Of a DNA stretch of 64,000 nucleotides, positions 39,266 through 47,722 are shown piece by piece (position 1 is the stretch's first letter; every line of letters begins with the position of its first letter). The DNA is from Saprospiraceae bacterium. Its GTDB lineage: Bacteria > Bacteroidota > Bacteroidia > Chitinophagales > Saprospiraceae. A program made the translations under genes and the position numbers. The notes beneath the pieces were generated by a model. It did not search any database, was not told the origin of the DNA, and worked only from the letters and a program-made list of their open reading frames with translations. Where the stretch lies: positions 96,308 to 160,307 of the forward strand of contig JAHDHW010000002.1 of the NCBI GenBank assembly GCA_020631105.1, in the 5' to 3' direction.

Positions 39266-39454
39266 GTCTTTTCCTTTTTCTTCTTTTAAGAACTCGTGCA
39301 ACCCTTCTGTAACATTTTCATCTTTATAATCGTCAAACTTGAAAATAACTTCATGTAGGGGTATCTTCATTCGAAATGCGTCTATGGTTTGAAGTATATA
39401 TTTCTTTGGAATACAACAACCAGACTTAATTTGACGGGTTAAAGAATTAGAAGA
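39221..39454 (-). pseudogene. Possible remnant coding fragment, not in the ORF track
   Basis: Open minus-strand frame of ~77 codons with protein-like composition: 'SSNSLTRQIKSGCCIPKKYILQTIDAFRMKIPLHEVIFKFDDYKDENVTEGLHEFLKEEKGKDLFSFI'; no good upstream start, 3' end overlaps the alpha/beta hydrolase. Confidence 0.35.
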
Positions 39455-39522
39455 TTAAACTAATCTTCCTTAATTAGAGTTTTTAATCTATATGCCCACA
39501 TTAAGTCTTCAAATGAAAGCTC

Positions 39523-41715
39523 ATGAAAAACAAACTTATTTTTGCCCTTCTCTTCTGTCTGTCCACACTAATTCAAGCTCAATATCCTGTCCTGGGAGAA
39601 TCCAAAAATCAAATAAAGGTTGCGGGCGTTCTTTACGATCAGGAAACTAAAGAACCGATCTCTTATGCACATATCGGGATTCCTAAGCAGGGGCTTGGTA
39701 CCACTAGTGGTCGTAATGGATACTTTGAACTTAAGGTCCCTGAAAGATTTGCTGAAGAGGTACTAACGATCTCTTTTATGGGCTACAAAACCTATCGCCG
39801 TAAAGTAAGTAGTATTAATAGCCCTGCAGATATTTACCTTGAAAAAGCAAGTTTAGAGTTATCGGAGATTATAGTGGCAGATGAAACCGCTGTCGAAAAT
39901 ATTATTCGTAAAGCAATTAAGGCGATCCCTAAAAATTATCCTACTTACCCAACTACAGTACTTGGTTTTTATCGTGAAGCTAAGACTAATGATAGCCTCG
40001 AATATATTTACCTCGCCGAAGGAGTACTCAATATTTATAAGCATAGTTACAAGAAAGATAAAGAGGGTTATGTTAGTCTGGTGCAAGGCCGCCGAATTAA
40101 CCTGTTGAACCCATTAGATACGATTGTTCGCGGAGGACTGACTTCGGGGCACATGGCGGCGCATCGATTTGATATTGTACAAAATCGAGAGGATTTCATT
40201 AATGAAAAATATTTCCCGGTATACAAATATTGGATAGAAAGTATCACATCTTATAATGATCGACCAGTGTATATTATTGGCTTTGGAGAAGATCCTGATG
40301 GCGGTACGATAGAAGTAGAAGATGATAGCGGGTTTAACAATGGTTCGCTTGGAGTTTTAGGCCGCCTGTTTAGTAAGAGAAAACGGATTCGAAAAGAAGG
40401 CGCACGTATGGCGGGACGGATTTATATTGATAAAGAATCCTATGCTTTTATCCGTTCTGAATTCCACATTTTGCCGGAAGGCCTCAAGAAAACAAATGAT
40501 TATCCTTTGTACGCGGGGAGCTGGAAAAAGAATACTTACCTGGTTAACTATCGCCAGATGGAAGGTAAATGGTTCTTTAGTGATGCTACTCGTGAGGGGA
40601 TTCTATCCGGAGGGAATCGCTATAGTAATGAAGTAAAAATTACAGACATTAATCCCAATAAATCAGGTCCGCTTCCTTATCTCGATCGAATTGGTCGAGG
40701 TGCGGCTTTTAGCAGGATAACGGGTTCTTATGACCCTAATTTTTGGGCAAATTATAACACCACGCCACTAAATAAAGACTTGGCAGAATCTGTTCAGCAG
40801 CTCGAAAATGCTATTACCGCTCAACAGGCATTTGATGCAGAGAATATGCTCCGCCTTCAACAACAAAGAGATTCTATCTACGTCGAAGAACTCAAGAAAA
40901 AAGAAATGGCCAATCGTATTGAGAGCGGTGAAGAGATTCCGGAAGATTTTGAATTGGATCGTGGTCAGGTACAAGAGATTATTCGTGCTCGAAACAATGC
41001 AAAGAAACAAGAACGAGGTTACGACCGTGCAAAGTTTCATCTCGGCTTAGGTTCTCATTTGATTAGTTCGCAGGCCATTGACAAGCTCGGAATCAGCATC
41101 CTTACAGATGACGACCCCGCCGCGACTATCGTCGCTTTGGAAAATGACCTTAAGTCACGGGACTTCGAGATCGTAGGTCACTGGGATTTAGATGTTTATT
41201 TTCAAAAAAACTTCTTCGTTCGATTCGGTAGTGGATTTGATTTTTATAATAGCATCCATAAGGAGCGTACGATCGGCTTTGGTACAGAACTGAACCTCTC
41301 CAAACAACGTCCCTTCTACATCAAACTCATAGGGCAGTATAGTAACCTTCGCTACGCACGTAAGCTTGGAGATACCGAAAATGACTTTGGTAAGTTTAAG
41401 GTTCGAGGGAAGAAAATTAATTCCAAATCCGTAAACTTATACTACGGGAATAAGAATCATAATCTAAAACTCTCTGCGGAAATTTCACTAGAGATTAATC
41501 CACGTAAAGAATATTACATCCGAGGTGCCTATACCTTACCTTTCGCCAGGAATCAGGAAATCTGGATCAAAGAACGCAGGCAGCTATTTAACAAAAAACG
41601 TAATATCTCAATCGATAAAGATTATATCCAGGTAACTCGTAATGGAGAGCCTTACCAACAACACTTGCTTGACGAGCCAACAATCGCCCTTACGTTTGGA
41701 GTGCTCTTTAAATAG
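39523..41715 (+). CDS. Outer-membrane protein with carboxypeptidase-like regulatory domain and DUF5686-type C-terminal region
   Basis: Signal peptide; 'VAGVLYDQETKEPISYAHIGIPKQGLGTTSGRNGYFELKVPE' is the CarboxypepD_reg-like domain; barrel-like C-terminus. Confidence 0.85.
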   Translation: MKNKLIFALLFCLSTLIQAQYPVLGESKNQIKVAGVLYDQETKEPISYAHIGIPKQGLGTTSGRNGYFELKVPERFAEEVLTISFMGYKTYRRKVSSINSPADIYLEKASLELSEIIVADETAVENIIRKAIKAIPKNYPTYPTTVLGFYREAKTNDSLEYIYLAEGVLNIYKHSYKKDKEGYVSLVQGRRINLLNPLDTIVRGGLTSGHMAAHRFDIVQNREDFINEKYFPVYKYWIESITSYNDRPVYIIGFGEDPDGGTIEVEDDSGFNNGSLGVLGRLFSKRKRIRKEGARMAGRIYIDKESYAFIRSEFHILPEGLKKTNDYPLYAGSWKKNTYLVNYRQMEGKWFFSDATREGILSGGNRYSNEVKITDINPNKSGPLPYLDRIGRGAAFSRITGSYDPNFWANYNTTPLNKDLAESVQQLENAITAQQAFDAENMLRLQQQRDSIYVEELKKKEMANRIESGEEIPEDFELDRGQVQEIIRARNNAKKQERGYDRAKFHLGLGSHLISSQAIDKLGISILTDDDPAATIVALENDLKSRDFEIVGHWDLDVYFQKNFFVRFGSGFDFYNSIHKERTIGFGTELNLSKQRPFYIKLIGQYSNLRYARKLGDTENDFGKFKVRGKKINSKSVNLYYGNKNHNLKLSAEISLEINPRKEYYIRGAYTLPFARNQEIWIKERRQLFNKKRNISIDKDYIQVTRNGEPYQQHLLDEPTIALTFGVLFK

Positions 41716-41721
41716 TCATCC

Positions 41722-41790
41722 TATCAAGTTTAGCGAAGTGTTACTTTGGAAGGTACAGTATACGTAAGTTTCTAACTTATGTGTACTGTA
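41722..41790. repeat. Dispersed palindromic repeat, copy 1
   Basis: TATCAAGTTTAGCGAAGTGTTACTTTGGAAG followed by hairpin TACAGTATACGTAAGTT-TCT-AACTTATGTGTACTGTA. Confidence 0.75.
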
Positions 41791-41834
41791 TGAATATTAT
41801 GAAAATGACAGTAGAGTGGCTACTGACATTTTAT

Positions 41835-42431
41835 TTAATTGCTTTGATACTTTAGGATGTTTTCAGCTTCTTTATAATAGGATATTAATTGTAATTCTCG
41901 CATAGAAATATCATCCAATCTATCTTTTATTAATACCAAATTTGTTCTCGCATGCGCTTTGGAGTTCAAATCTGGTGACAATAAAATTTCAACTAAATTA
42001 GGGAAAGACTCAAAAGCAGAGTTCTGTTGTTTATAAACTCTTGATAAGACAAATAATTCATCATAATCAAAATTTACAATTAAGGGATGAGATTTGGCGA
42101 TTTCCCATGCATCATTTGAAAGCCATTCTCCCATAATTGTATTTTTTGAGAATGCACTGTAAAGTATTGATTTGTCAGCTATAAAATCCGCTACAAAATT
42201 TTCATCCTTAGCAAGACTATCTAACTTTTTTACTATATCTCGGTGATAAGGAACCCACTCATCGAGTAGTTTTATATTATTATTTAATTCTGATTTTATT
42301 TTTGACATCAGCTTTTTAGCTTCCTTTTTGTTTTTATTATCCTCAATTCTTTCACTCAGGTATAAACCAAGAACCACACTAAAAACAATCAAGCAAATTT
42401 GGGTGATATTTTTCGTTATTGTCTCATTCAT
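41835..42431 (-). CDS. Uncharacterised single-TM protein (DUF6090-like architecture)
   Basis: N-terminal TM 'ITQICLIVFSVVLGLYLSERIEDNKNKKEAKKLMSKIKSELNNNIKLL' then helical soluble region. Confidence 0.65.
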   Translation of the reverse strand: MNETITKNITQICLIVFSVVLGLYLSERIEDNKNKKEAKKLMSKIKSELNNNIKLLDEWVPYHRDIVKKLDSLAKDENFVADFIADKSILYSAFSKNTIMGEWLSNDAWEIAKSHPLIVNFDYDELFVLSRVYKQQNSAFESFPNLVEILLSPDLNSKAHARTNLVLIKDRLDDISMRELQLISYYKEAENILKYQSN

Positions 42432-42518
42432 TCTATCAAGTTCTTTCTTTAAAAGATGAGTTTAAAGTTTTAGTTGTCTAGGTGCGTCCAGTAAAGTGTA
42501 GTTATTGTTGTACTTTTG

Positions 42519-42851
42519 TTATTCTACCTCTTCCAATATGAGCCTCTCGACCGCATCAATTTCATTAACTACCCCCCTTAGCTGTCTTATTGATTTTGAT
42601 TCAGAAAAGTGCATCCACTCTTGAATGGCTTCCAGCGCCAAGATGACATCATTGGCGTTTTCATCAATTCGTAATTCAGCTTTAAGTTCTTTTTGATTCT
42701 CTAATCTCTCTTCCAGATTTAGTGATCCGATGAGCATACTCAACCGCTCAGTAACACCCAAAATGATTTCCCCAAAAGCATATTTAAGATACTTCCCAGT
42801 TTTTCCTTCTGAAAGTAAGTTTTGCCTAATTTTTCTAAAGAATTTTATCAT
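42519..42851 (-). CDS. Small DUF6090-like N-terminal-motif protein with an altered TM segment
   Basis: 'MIKFFRKIRQNLLSEGKTGKYLKYAFGEIILGV' resembles the DUF6090 N-terminal signature, followed by charged helices. Confidence 0.6.
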   Translation of the reverse strand: MIKFFRKIRQNLLSEGKTGKYLKYAFGEIILGVTERLSMLIGSLNLEERLENQKELKAELRIDENANDVILALEAIQEWMHFSESKSIRQLRGVVNEIDAVERLILEEVE

Positions 42852-42930
42852 TGGTTATTCTGGTTTATCCAATGGAGTACAATTATAATTCGCATTTTGT
42901 GATAGACTGCATTTTCTATTCACTTCGGAT

Positions 42931-43890
42931 TTAGAAGAAAGCCAAATGTTCCGAAGAGAAATTTTCGATGGCCTTGATTTTTATATCCTTGAAAAATAAT
43001 TCGGCAGCTTCACTTTGTAATTGTATTTTACCTTTTGTCAAAGGAACAGCTTCCCCTTTTTCGTTAATATATCTTGAGTCCTTTAGGACCATAACTACTT
43101 CTCCGTTGACGATATGGAGACTTTTTCCATTCAGACAGATTAAGTCCAGTGTATTCCATTCATCTGGCTTATTCTCATAATTATTACTTCTTAAACAGTA
43201 CTTTCCAGCTTCTCCATTTTCACCAAAACTTAAAAAGTCTTGACTTTCATGAGCCATTGGATTTAAACCGGATTCGGATGCATAGGCACGGATGTCAATA
43301 GCAGAAGTAGCTTGACTCCAAAAATCACCAGTATGTGCTTCCATGATTTGAAATTCTTGTGACATCATCCATGATCGCCAATGTTCCACCCCAAAAGGAC
43401 CGATTGAATGGTATAAGATACCAGAATCCTTTAGGCGATCCAATCTAGGAATCCATTTTTTGTCTCCCCATTTAAACTGTAGTTGAAGGTGGTAATTTTC
43501 ATATTCATTTTTACTAGCTAAGCAACCATAATATTCACCACTTACCTTGATGATCGTTTCATCATCTTCAACCATTGTTGTAAAAACATTAAAGCCAGGT
43601 TTATTTAATCCAATAGGCTCTATCTTGTTTCCCGCTTCATCAAGAGGAGGAGTGCCATCATAATCAATTTGATGCTTAAAACTTAGGTACCTGTCCCAGT
43701 CTGAGAGGTTTTCATCAATTAGTGATATCCATTCAGAATCATCGGTCACCTGAACTTGATTGCCCTGGTCAGAACAGGAAAAGTATAGGGTGAGGAAGAA
43801 GAGTAGTATAATTTTTTTGTCAAGTTGGTTTGTTAATTCGTTTTGCATATTAAAGTGTAATTTATTCATTTGCCCGGTAAGGGTACGCAA
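42931..43890 (-). CDS. DUF1080 (3-keto-disaccharide hydrolase-like) lipoprotein
   Basis: Lipobox-like 'LFFLTLYFSCSDQ'; 'WISLIDENLSDWDRYL', 'ENYHLQLQFKWGDKKW', 'GILYHSIGPFGVEHWRSWMMSQEFQIMEAHTGDFW', 'GKIQLQSEAAELFFKDIKIKAI'. The true start may be an internal Met. Confidence 0.88.
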   Translation of the reverse strand: MRTLTGQMNKLHFNMQNELTNQLDKKIILLFFLTLYFSCSDQGNQVQVTDDSEWISLIDENLSDWDRYLSFKHQIDYDGTPPLDEAGNKIEPIGLNKPGFNVFTTMVEDDETIIKVSGEYYGCLASKNEYENYHLQLQFKWGDKKWIPRLDRLKDSGILYHSIGPFGVEHWRSWMMSQEFQIMEAHTGDFWSQATSAIDIRAYASESGLNPMAHESQDFLSFGENGEAGKYCLRSNNYENKPDEWNTLDLICLNGKSLHIVNGEVVMVLKDSRYINEKGEAVPLTKGKIQLQSEAAELFFKDIKIKAIENFSSEHLAFF

Positions 43891-44069
43891 TTTATATCGC
43901 GCTCAAAATCGTGAAATTTCATTGGAAAACTTCATTTTCATTGTAAGTCGGCTGACTTTAATACACACTATGCTGATTTTATTCAAAAGTCCCAGATGCG
44001 AGATAGATTTTCGTGATGGGTTAAAATAGTTTGAGTGAGCCCTTGGAGAATTGTTTAAATAATTCCCTG

Positions 44070-44132
44070 TCAAGTTTAGCGAAGCGTTAACTTGGAAGAA
44101 TAAGATCAAGACAAGTTTCTAACTTGTCTCCA
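44070..44132. repeat. Dispersed palindromic repeat, copy 2 (same orientation as copy 1)
   Basis: TGTCAAGTTTAGCGAAGCGTTAACTTGGAAG followed by hairpin GACAAGTT-TCT-AACTTGTC. Confidence 0.75.
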
Positions 44133-44272
44133 CGATATCTCAAAATTAAATCTCCGCTTACTTTTCTATGTAAGCTTTGATACATTCTGGTCTGTGTCAA
44201 TGTAAGTCGAAATTTATCAGAAAGTATTCACTTGTTATTTAATTCCCATTCCCATTCTCATTCTTAAATGCC

Positions 44273-44280
44273 TATCTTTG
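44273..44280 (+). promoter_or_regulatory. Bacteroidota -7 promoter element (TAnnTTTG) immediately upstream of the DEAD-box helicase
   Basis: TATCTTTG-CGGC-ATG; 4 nt between element and start codon. Confidence 0.65.
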
Positions 44281-44284
44281 CGGC

Positions 44285-45607
44285 ATGACATTTTACGACC
44301 TTAATCTTAATAAGCCCTTGTTAAATGCATTGGACGAAATGGGCATGGTAGAACCAACACCCATACAGGTCCAGTCTTTTTCACCAATCATGGCTGGGAA
44401 GGATATTATAGGTATTGCACAGACCGGAACAGGTAAAACTTACGCTTATTTACTACCGGTTTTGCGACAGCATAAGTTTTCTAAGGAATTACACCCGCGA
44501 ACGCTTATAATCGTTCCAACCAGAGAGCTTGTAGTACAGGTCGTTGATGAAATCAAAAAATTATCTTCTTATATCAGTATTCGAGCCGTTGGTGTATATG
44601 GTGGGACCAATATGAATACCCAGCGTCTGGTCGTAGAAGAGGGCTTAGATGTTCTTGTAGCTACTCCGGGACGATTATATGATCTGGCAATGTCTGGTTC
44701 ACTGAATCTGAAGTATATCAAAAAACTCATTATAGATGAGTGTGATGAAATGCTGAATCTTGGGTTCCGACCTCAATTAATGAATATTCTGGATCTAATT
44801 CCAGAGCGGCGGCAGAACCTTCTTTTTTCTGCTACGATTACCGAAGAAGTGGAATCAATTATCGAAACCTTCTTCAATGACCCGGAAAAAATTGAAGTAG
44901 ATATAACCGGTACACCAGTAGAGAAAATTGATCAGTCCGCTTATTGGGTACCAAATTTTAAAACCAAAACCAATCTGCTTCAACACTTACTGAATAAGCA
45001 AGATGAAATGATCAAGGTTCTGGTGTTTGTGAGTACAAAGCGCCTGGCAGATATTTTGTTCGAAGCGATTTCGCCTGTGTATCCTGATCAGGTAGGGATT
45101 ATTCACTCTAATAAAGCTCAGAATTTCCGGATTAATACAGTGAAATCTTTTCATGCTGGAGAGATAAGAGTACTTGTTGCTACTGAAATTATTGCTCGTG
45201 GTATTGATGTCTCCGAGGTGACGCACGTCATAAACTTCGATGCACCGGATGCTGCCATGAATTATATCCACCGTATCGGTCGAACAGGACGGGCGGAACA
45301 ACGCGGAAATGCAATCACTTTCTTCAAAGAAGACGAACTAGAGACAAAGCAGGCCATTGAAGAATTGATGAATATCAAAATTGAAGAATTAGCTTTCCCT
45401 GAGGAAGTTGAAGTAATCGATGAGTTGATCCCCGAAGAGATACCGCGATCAGCCGGAGATATTAATTACTTACCCAAAATCAACTTAGGCTCCAAGGGCG
45501 CTTTTCACGAGAAAAAAGAGAAAAATAAAAAGGTTAACCTCGCTCACCTAAAGCGTAGAGCAAGAGCAACTCAAAAGAAAAAAGCCCGCCGTAAAAAGAA
45601 ACGATAG
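44285..45607 (+). CDS. DEAD-box ATP-dependent RNA helicase
   Basis: 'AQTGTGKTYAYLLPVL', 'PTRELVVQV', 'DECDEML' (in place of DEAD), 'SATI', 'HRIGRTGR'; Lys/Arg-rich tail. Confidence 0.93.
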   Translation: MTFYDLNLNKPLLNALDEMGMVEPTPIQVQSFSPIMAGKDIIGIAQTGTGKTYAYLLPVLRQHKFSKELHPRTLIIVPTRELVVQVVDEIKKLSSYISIRAVGVYGGTNMNTQRLVVEEGLDVLVATPGRLYDLAMSGSLNLKYIKKLIIDECDEMLNLGFRPQLMNILDLIPERRQNLLFSATITEEVESIIETFFNDPEKIEVDITGTPVEKIDQSAYWVPNFKTKTNLLQHLLNKQDEMIKVLVFVSTKRLADILFEAISPVYPDQVGIIHSNKAQNFRINTVKSFHAGEIRVLVATEIIARGIDVSEVTHVINFDAPDAAMNYIHRIGRTGRAEQRGNAITFFKEDELETKQAIEELMNIKIEELAFPEEVEVIDELIPEEIPRSAGDINYLPKINLGSKGAFHEKKEKNKKVNLAHLKRRARATQKKKARRKKKR

Positions 45608-45636
45608 TCAACGCTAACTAATACTGCTTAATTTTC

Positions 45637-46830
45637 ATGCCTTCACGAATAGCTATTAAACTAAAACCCGCCGCCGAACGTCAAGTAAAAAAAGGCCATC
45701 CCTGGGTTTTTGAAGGAAGTATCATTAAGCAAAGTGGGGAAGCGGAAGCCGGAGATCTTGCCATCATCTTTGATCAAAAGAAAAATAAATTTTTGGCCTG
45801 TGGATTTTATGACCCGGATTCGCCGATCAGAGTAAAACTCCTCCAGTTTCATCAATCTGCAAAAATCGATAGCGATTGGTTTAAAACAAAGATCGAAGAA
45901 GCATTTGAACTTCGAAAACCATTACTGCAAACAGATACCAATAGTTACCGATTGCTTTATGGAGAGAATGATGGTATGCCGGGATTCATCGCCGATGTCT
46001 ATGCTGGAGTCTTGGTGATTAAATTATATTCTGCCATCTGGTTTCCTTATCTGGAAGAAATTATTCCTCACCTTACTGCGGTAAGTCAATGCGAAGTAAT
46101 TGTATTACGCCTGAGTCGTAACCTACAAGGATCAGCGCATTCACATGCTTTCTCCGATGGTCAAATATTGAAGGGTGCTTTAAAAGATGAAGTCATTGTT
46201 TTTCGAGAGCATGGGCTACGATTTTCTGCCAACGTTATCCATGGTCATAAAACCGGATACTTTTTGGACCATCGTCATAATCGTAAACGAATCGGAGAAC
46301 TAGCAAAAGATAAACGTGTGCTGGATGTATTTGCTTATGCGGGGGGATTTTCTGTACATGCTCTCGTCGGTGGTGCAAAGGAAGTGACCTCCGTAGATAT
46401 CAGCGCCAAAGCCCTTGAGGTTGCTCAGGCGAACGCTGCGCTTAACCCCAGTAAAGGTATTCATAAAACCTGGGCTGTCGATGCTTTTGCAGGGTTAGAA
46501 CAAATGATTCAGGAGGGAAAAGAGTTTGACCTGATTATTATCGACCCTCCATCTTTTGCAAAACGGGAAAGCGAAATCGCTACAGCCAAAAAGAAATACA
46601 TTGAACTCGCTCGCCTTGGAGCAAAACTTACTGCTTCGGGCGGAACATTATTGCTCGCATCCTGTTCCTCTAGGGTAGTCGCAGATGAATTCTTTATACT
46701 TTCAGAAGAAGGAATTGTATCTGCCGAAAGAGATTTTCAATTATTAGAAAAATCTTTTCATGATATTGATCATCCTATTCAAATCATGGAAGGGGCTTAC
46801 CTTAAAGCTGGGTATTATCGAATAGTATAA
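45637..46830 (+). CDS. Class I rRNA (cytosine-C5-)methyltransferase, RlmI-like (PUA plus Rossmann)
   Basis: N-terminal PUA 'KPAAERQVKKGHPWVFEGSI', 'GHKTGYFLDHRHNRKRIGELAKDKRVLDVFAYAGGFSVHAL', 'DLIIIDPPSFAKRES'. Confidence 0.92.
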   Translation: MPSRIAIKLKPAAERQVKKGHPWVFEGSIIKQSGEAEAGDLAIIFDQKKNKFLACGFYDPDSPIRVKLLQFHQSAKIDSDWFKTKIEEAFELRKPLLQTDTNSYRLLYGENDGMPGFIADVYAGVLVIKLYSAIWFPYLEEIIPHLTAVSQCEVIVLRLSRNLQGSAHSHAFSDGQILKGALKDEVIVFREHGLRFSANVIHGHKTGYFLDHRHNRKRIGELAKDKRVLDVFAYAGGFSVHALVGGAKEVTSVDISAKALEVAQANAALNPSKGIHKTWAVDAFAGLEQMIQEGKEFDLIIIDPPSFAKRESEIATAKKKYIELARLGAKLTASGGTLLLASCSSRVVADEFFILSEEGIVSAERDFQLLEKSFHDIDHPIQIMEGAYLKAGYYRIV

Positions 46831-46861
46831 GTTGTTTTAAGGTGAAAAACTACATTTAAAA

Positions 46862-47680
46862 TTGCAGCCACAAGATCAAGTCAAACCTGTTATTCATTTC
46901 GCACATGCCAATGGGTTTCCTCCCGGAGCGTATCAGCCTTTTCTTCATCATTTCGAAAAAGACTATCAAGTAATCACAAGCACCTTCCGACCTTTATGGG
47001 GAGATCAGGACCATAAATGGTTGAAGAGCTGGAGGCAATTCGGAGATGATCTAATCCAGTATCTGGACAACCAGGGTTTCAAAAACGGAATAGGGATGGG
47101 GCATTCCTTAGGAGGTGTTGCTACGATCCTGGCAGCGATGAAAAGACCTGATCTTTTTTCTAAAATAATACTGCTCGACCCGGTGATATTTGATGGGACA
47201 TTGTTTCATTTGGTAAATATGCTTCCGGAAAGTTTGCGTAAAAAGATTATTCCTGTCGCTAAGATTGCGCTGAAAAGAAAAGACGAATGGCCTTCCAAAG
47301 AAGTTGTTTATAATAGCTGGCGCGCCAAACGAATCTTTAAAAGAATACCAGATGAAGTTTTGAAAAACTTAATCGAACACGCTACCATACCTACCGATAG
47401 CAATAGCGTTAAACTTGCTTACTCCAAAGAATGGGAAACGCAGGTCTATATTACCGCGCCCTTGATTTTTCGTCAATTGAAAAAAATGAAAACACCAATG
47501 ATTGTCGTTCGGGGAGATAAGACAACTGTGATTACATCTGAAATTTGGGAATCCTGGAAAGCTGCCCAACCTGATAATGTTTTCATAAACTATGAAGGAG
47601 CTGGCCATCTGGTTCCGTTTGAATTTCCTCATGCTCTAGCAAAAAAAATCCTACCTTTAATACCCACCCTGGGTCAATAG
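46862..47680 (+). CDS. Alpha/beta hydrolase
   Basis: 'IHFAHANGFPPGAYQPFL', 'GMGHSLGGVATILAA', 'IVVRGDKTTVI', 'GAGHLVPFEFPH'; TTG start at 46862. Confidence 0.88.
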   Translation: MQPQDQVKPVIHFAHANGFPPGAYQPFLHHFEKDYQVITSTFRPLWGDQDHKWLKSWRQFGDDLIQYLDNQGFKNGIGMGHSLGGVATILAAMKRPDLFSKIILLDPVIFDGTLFHLVNMLPESLRKKIIPVAKIALKRKDEWPSKEVVYNSWRAKRIFKRIPDEVLKNLIEHATIPTDSNSVKLAYSKEWETQVYITAPLIFRQLKKMKTPMIVVRGDKTTVITSEIWESWKAAQPDNVFINYEGAGHLVPFEFPHALAKKILPLIPTLGQ

Positions 47681-47722
47681 AAAAAATCGACTTAGGAGTA
47701 TTGTAAAAATAAACTCTATAAA

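Noticed and set aside
41835-42851. Toxin-antitoxin pair (two small adjacent minus-strand genes)
   Set aside because: Neither product resembles a known toxin or antitoxin; sizes and TM/DUF6090-like features suit membrane proteins better, and the genes do not overlap.
43903-44109. 68-aa minus-strand ORF upstream of the DUF1080 gene
   Set aside because: Overlaps the dispersed repeat and has no protein-like features.
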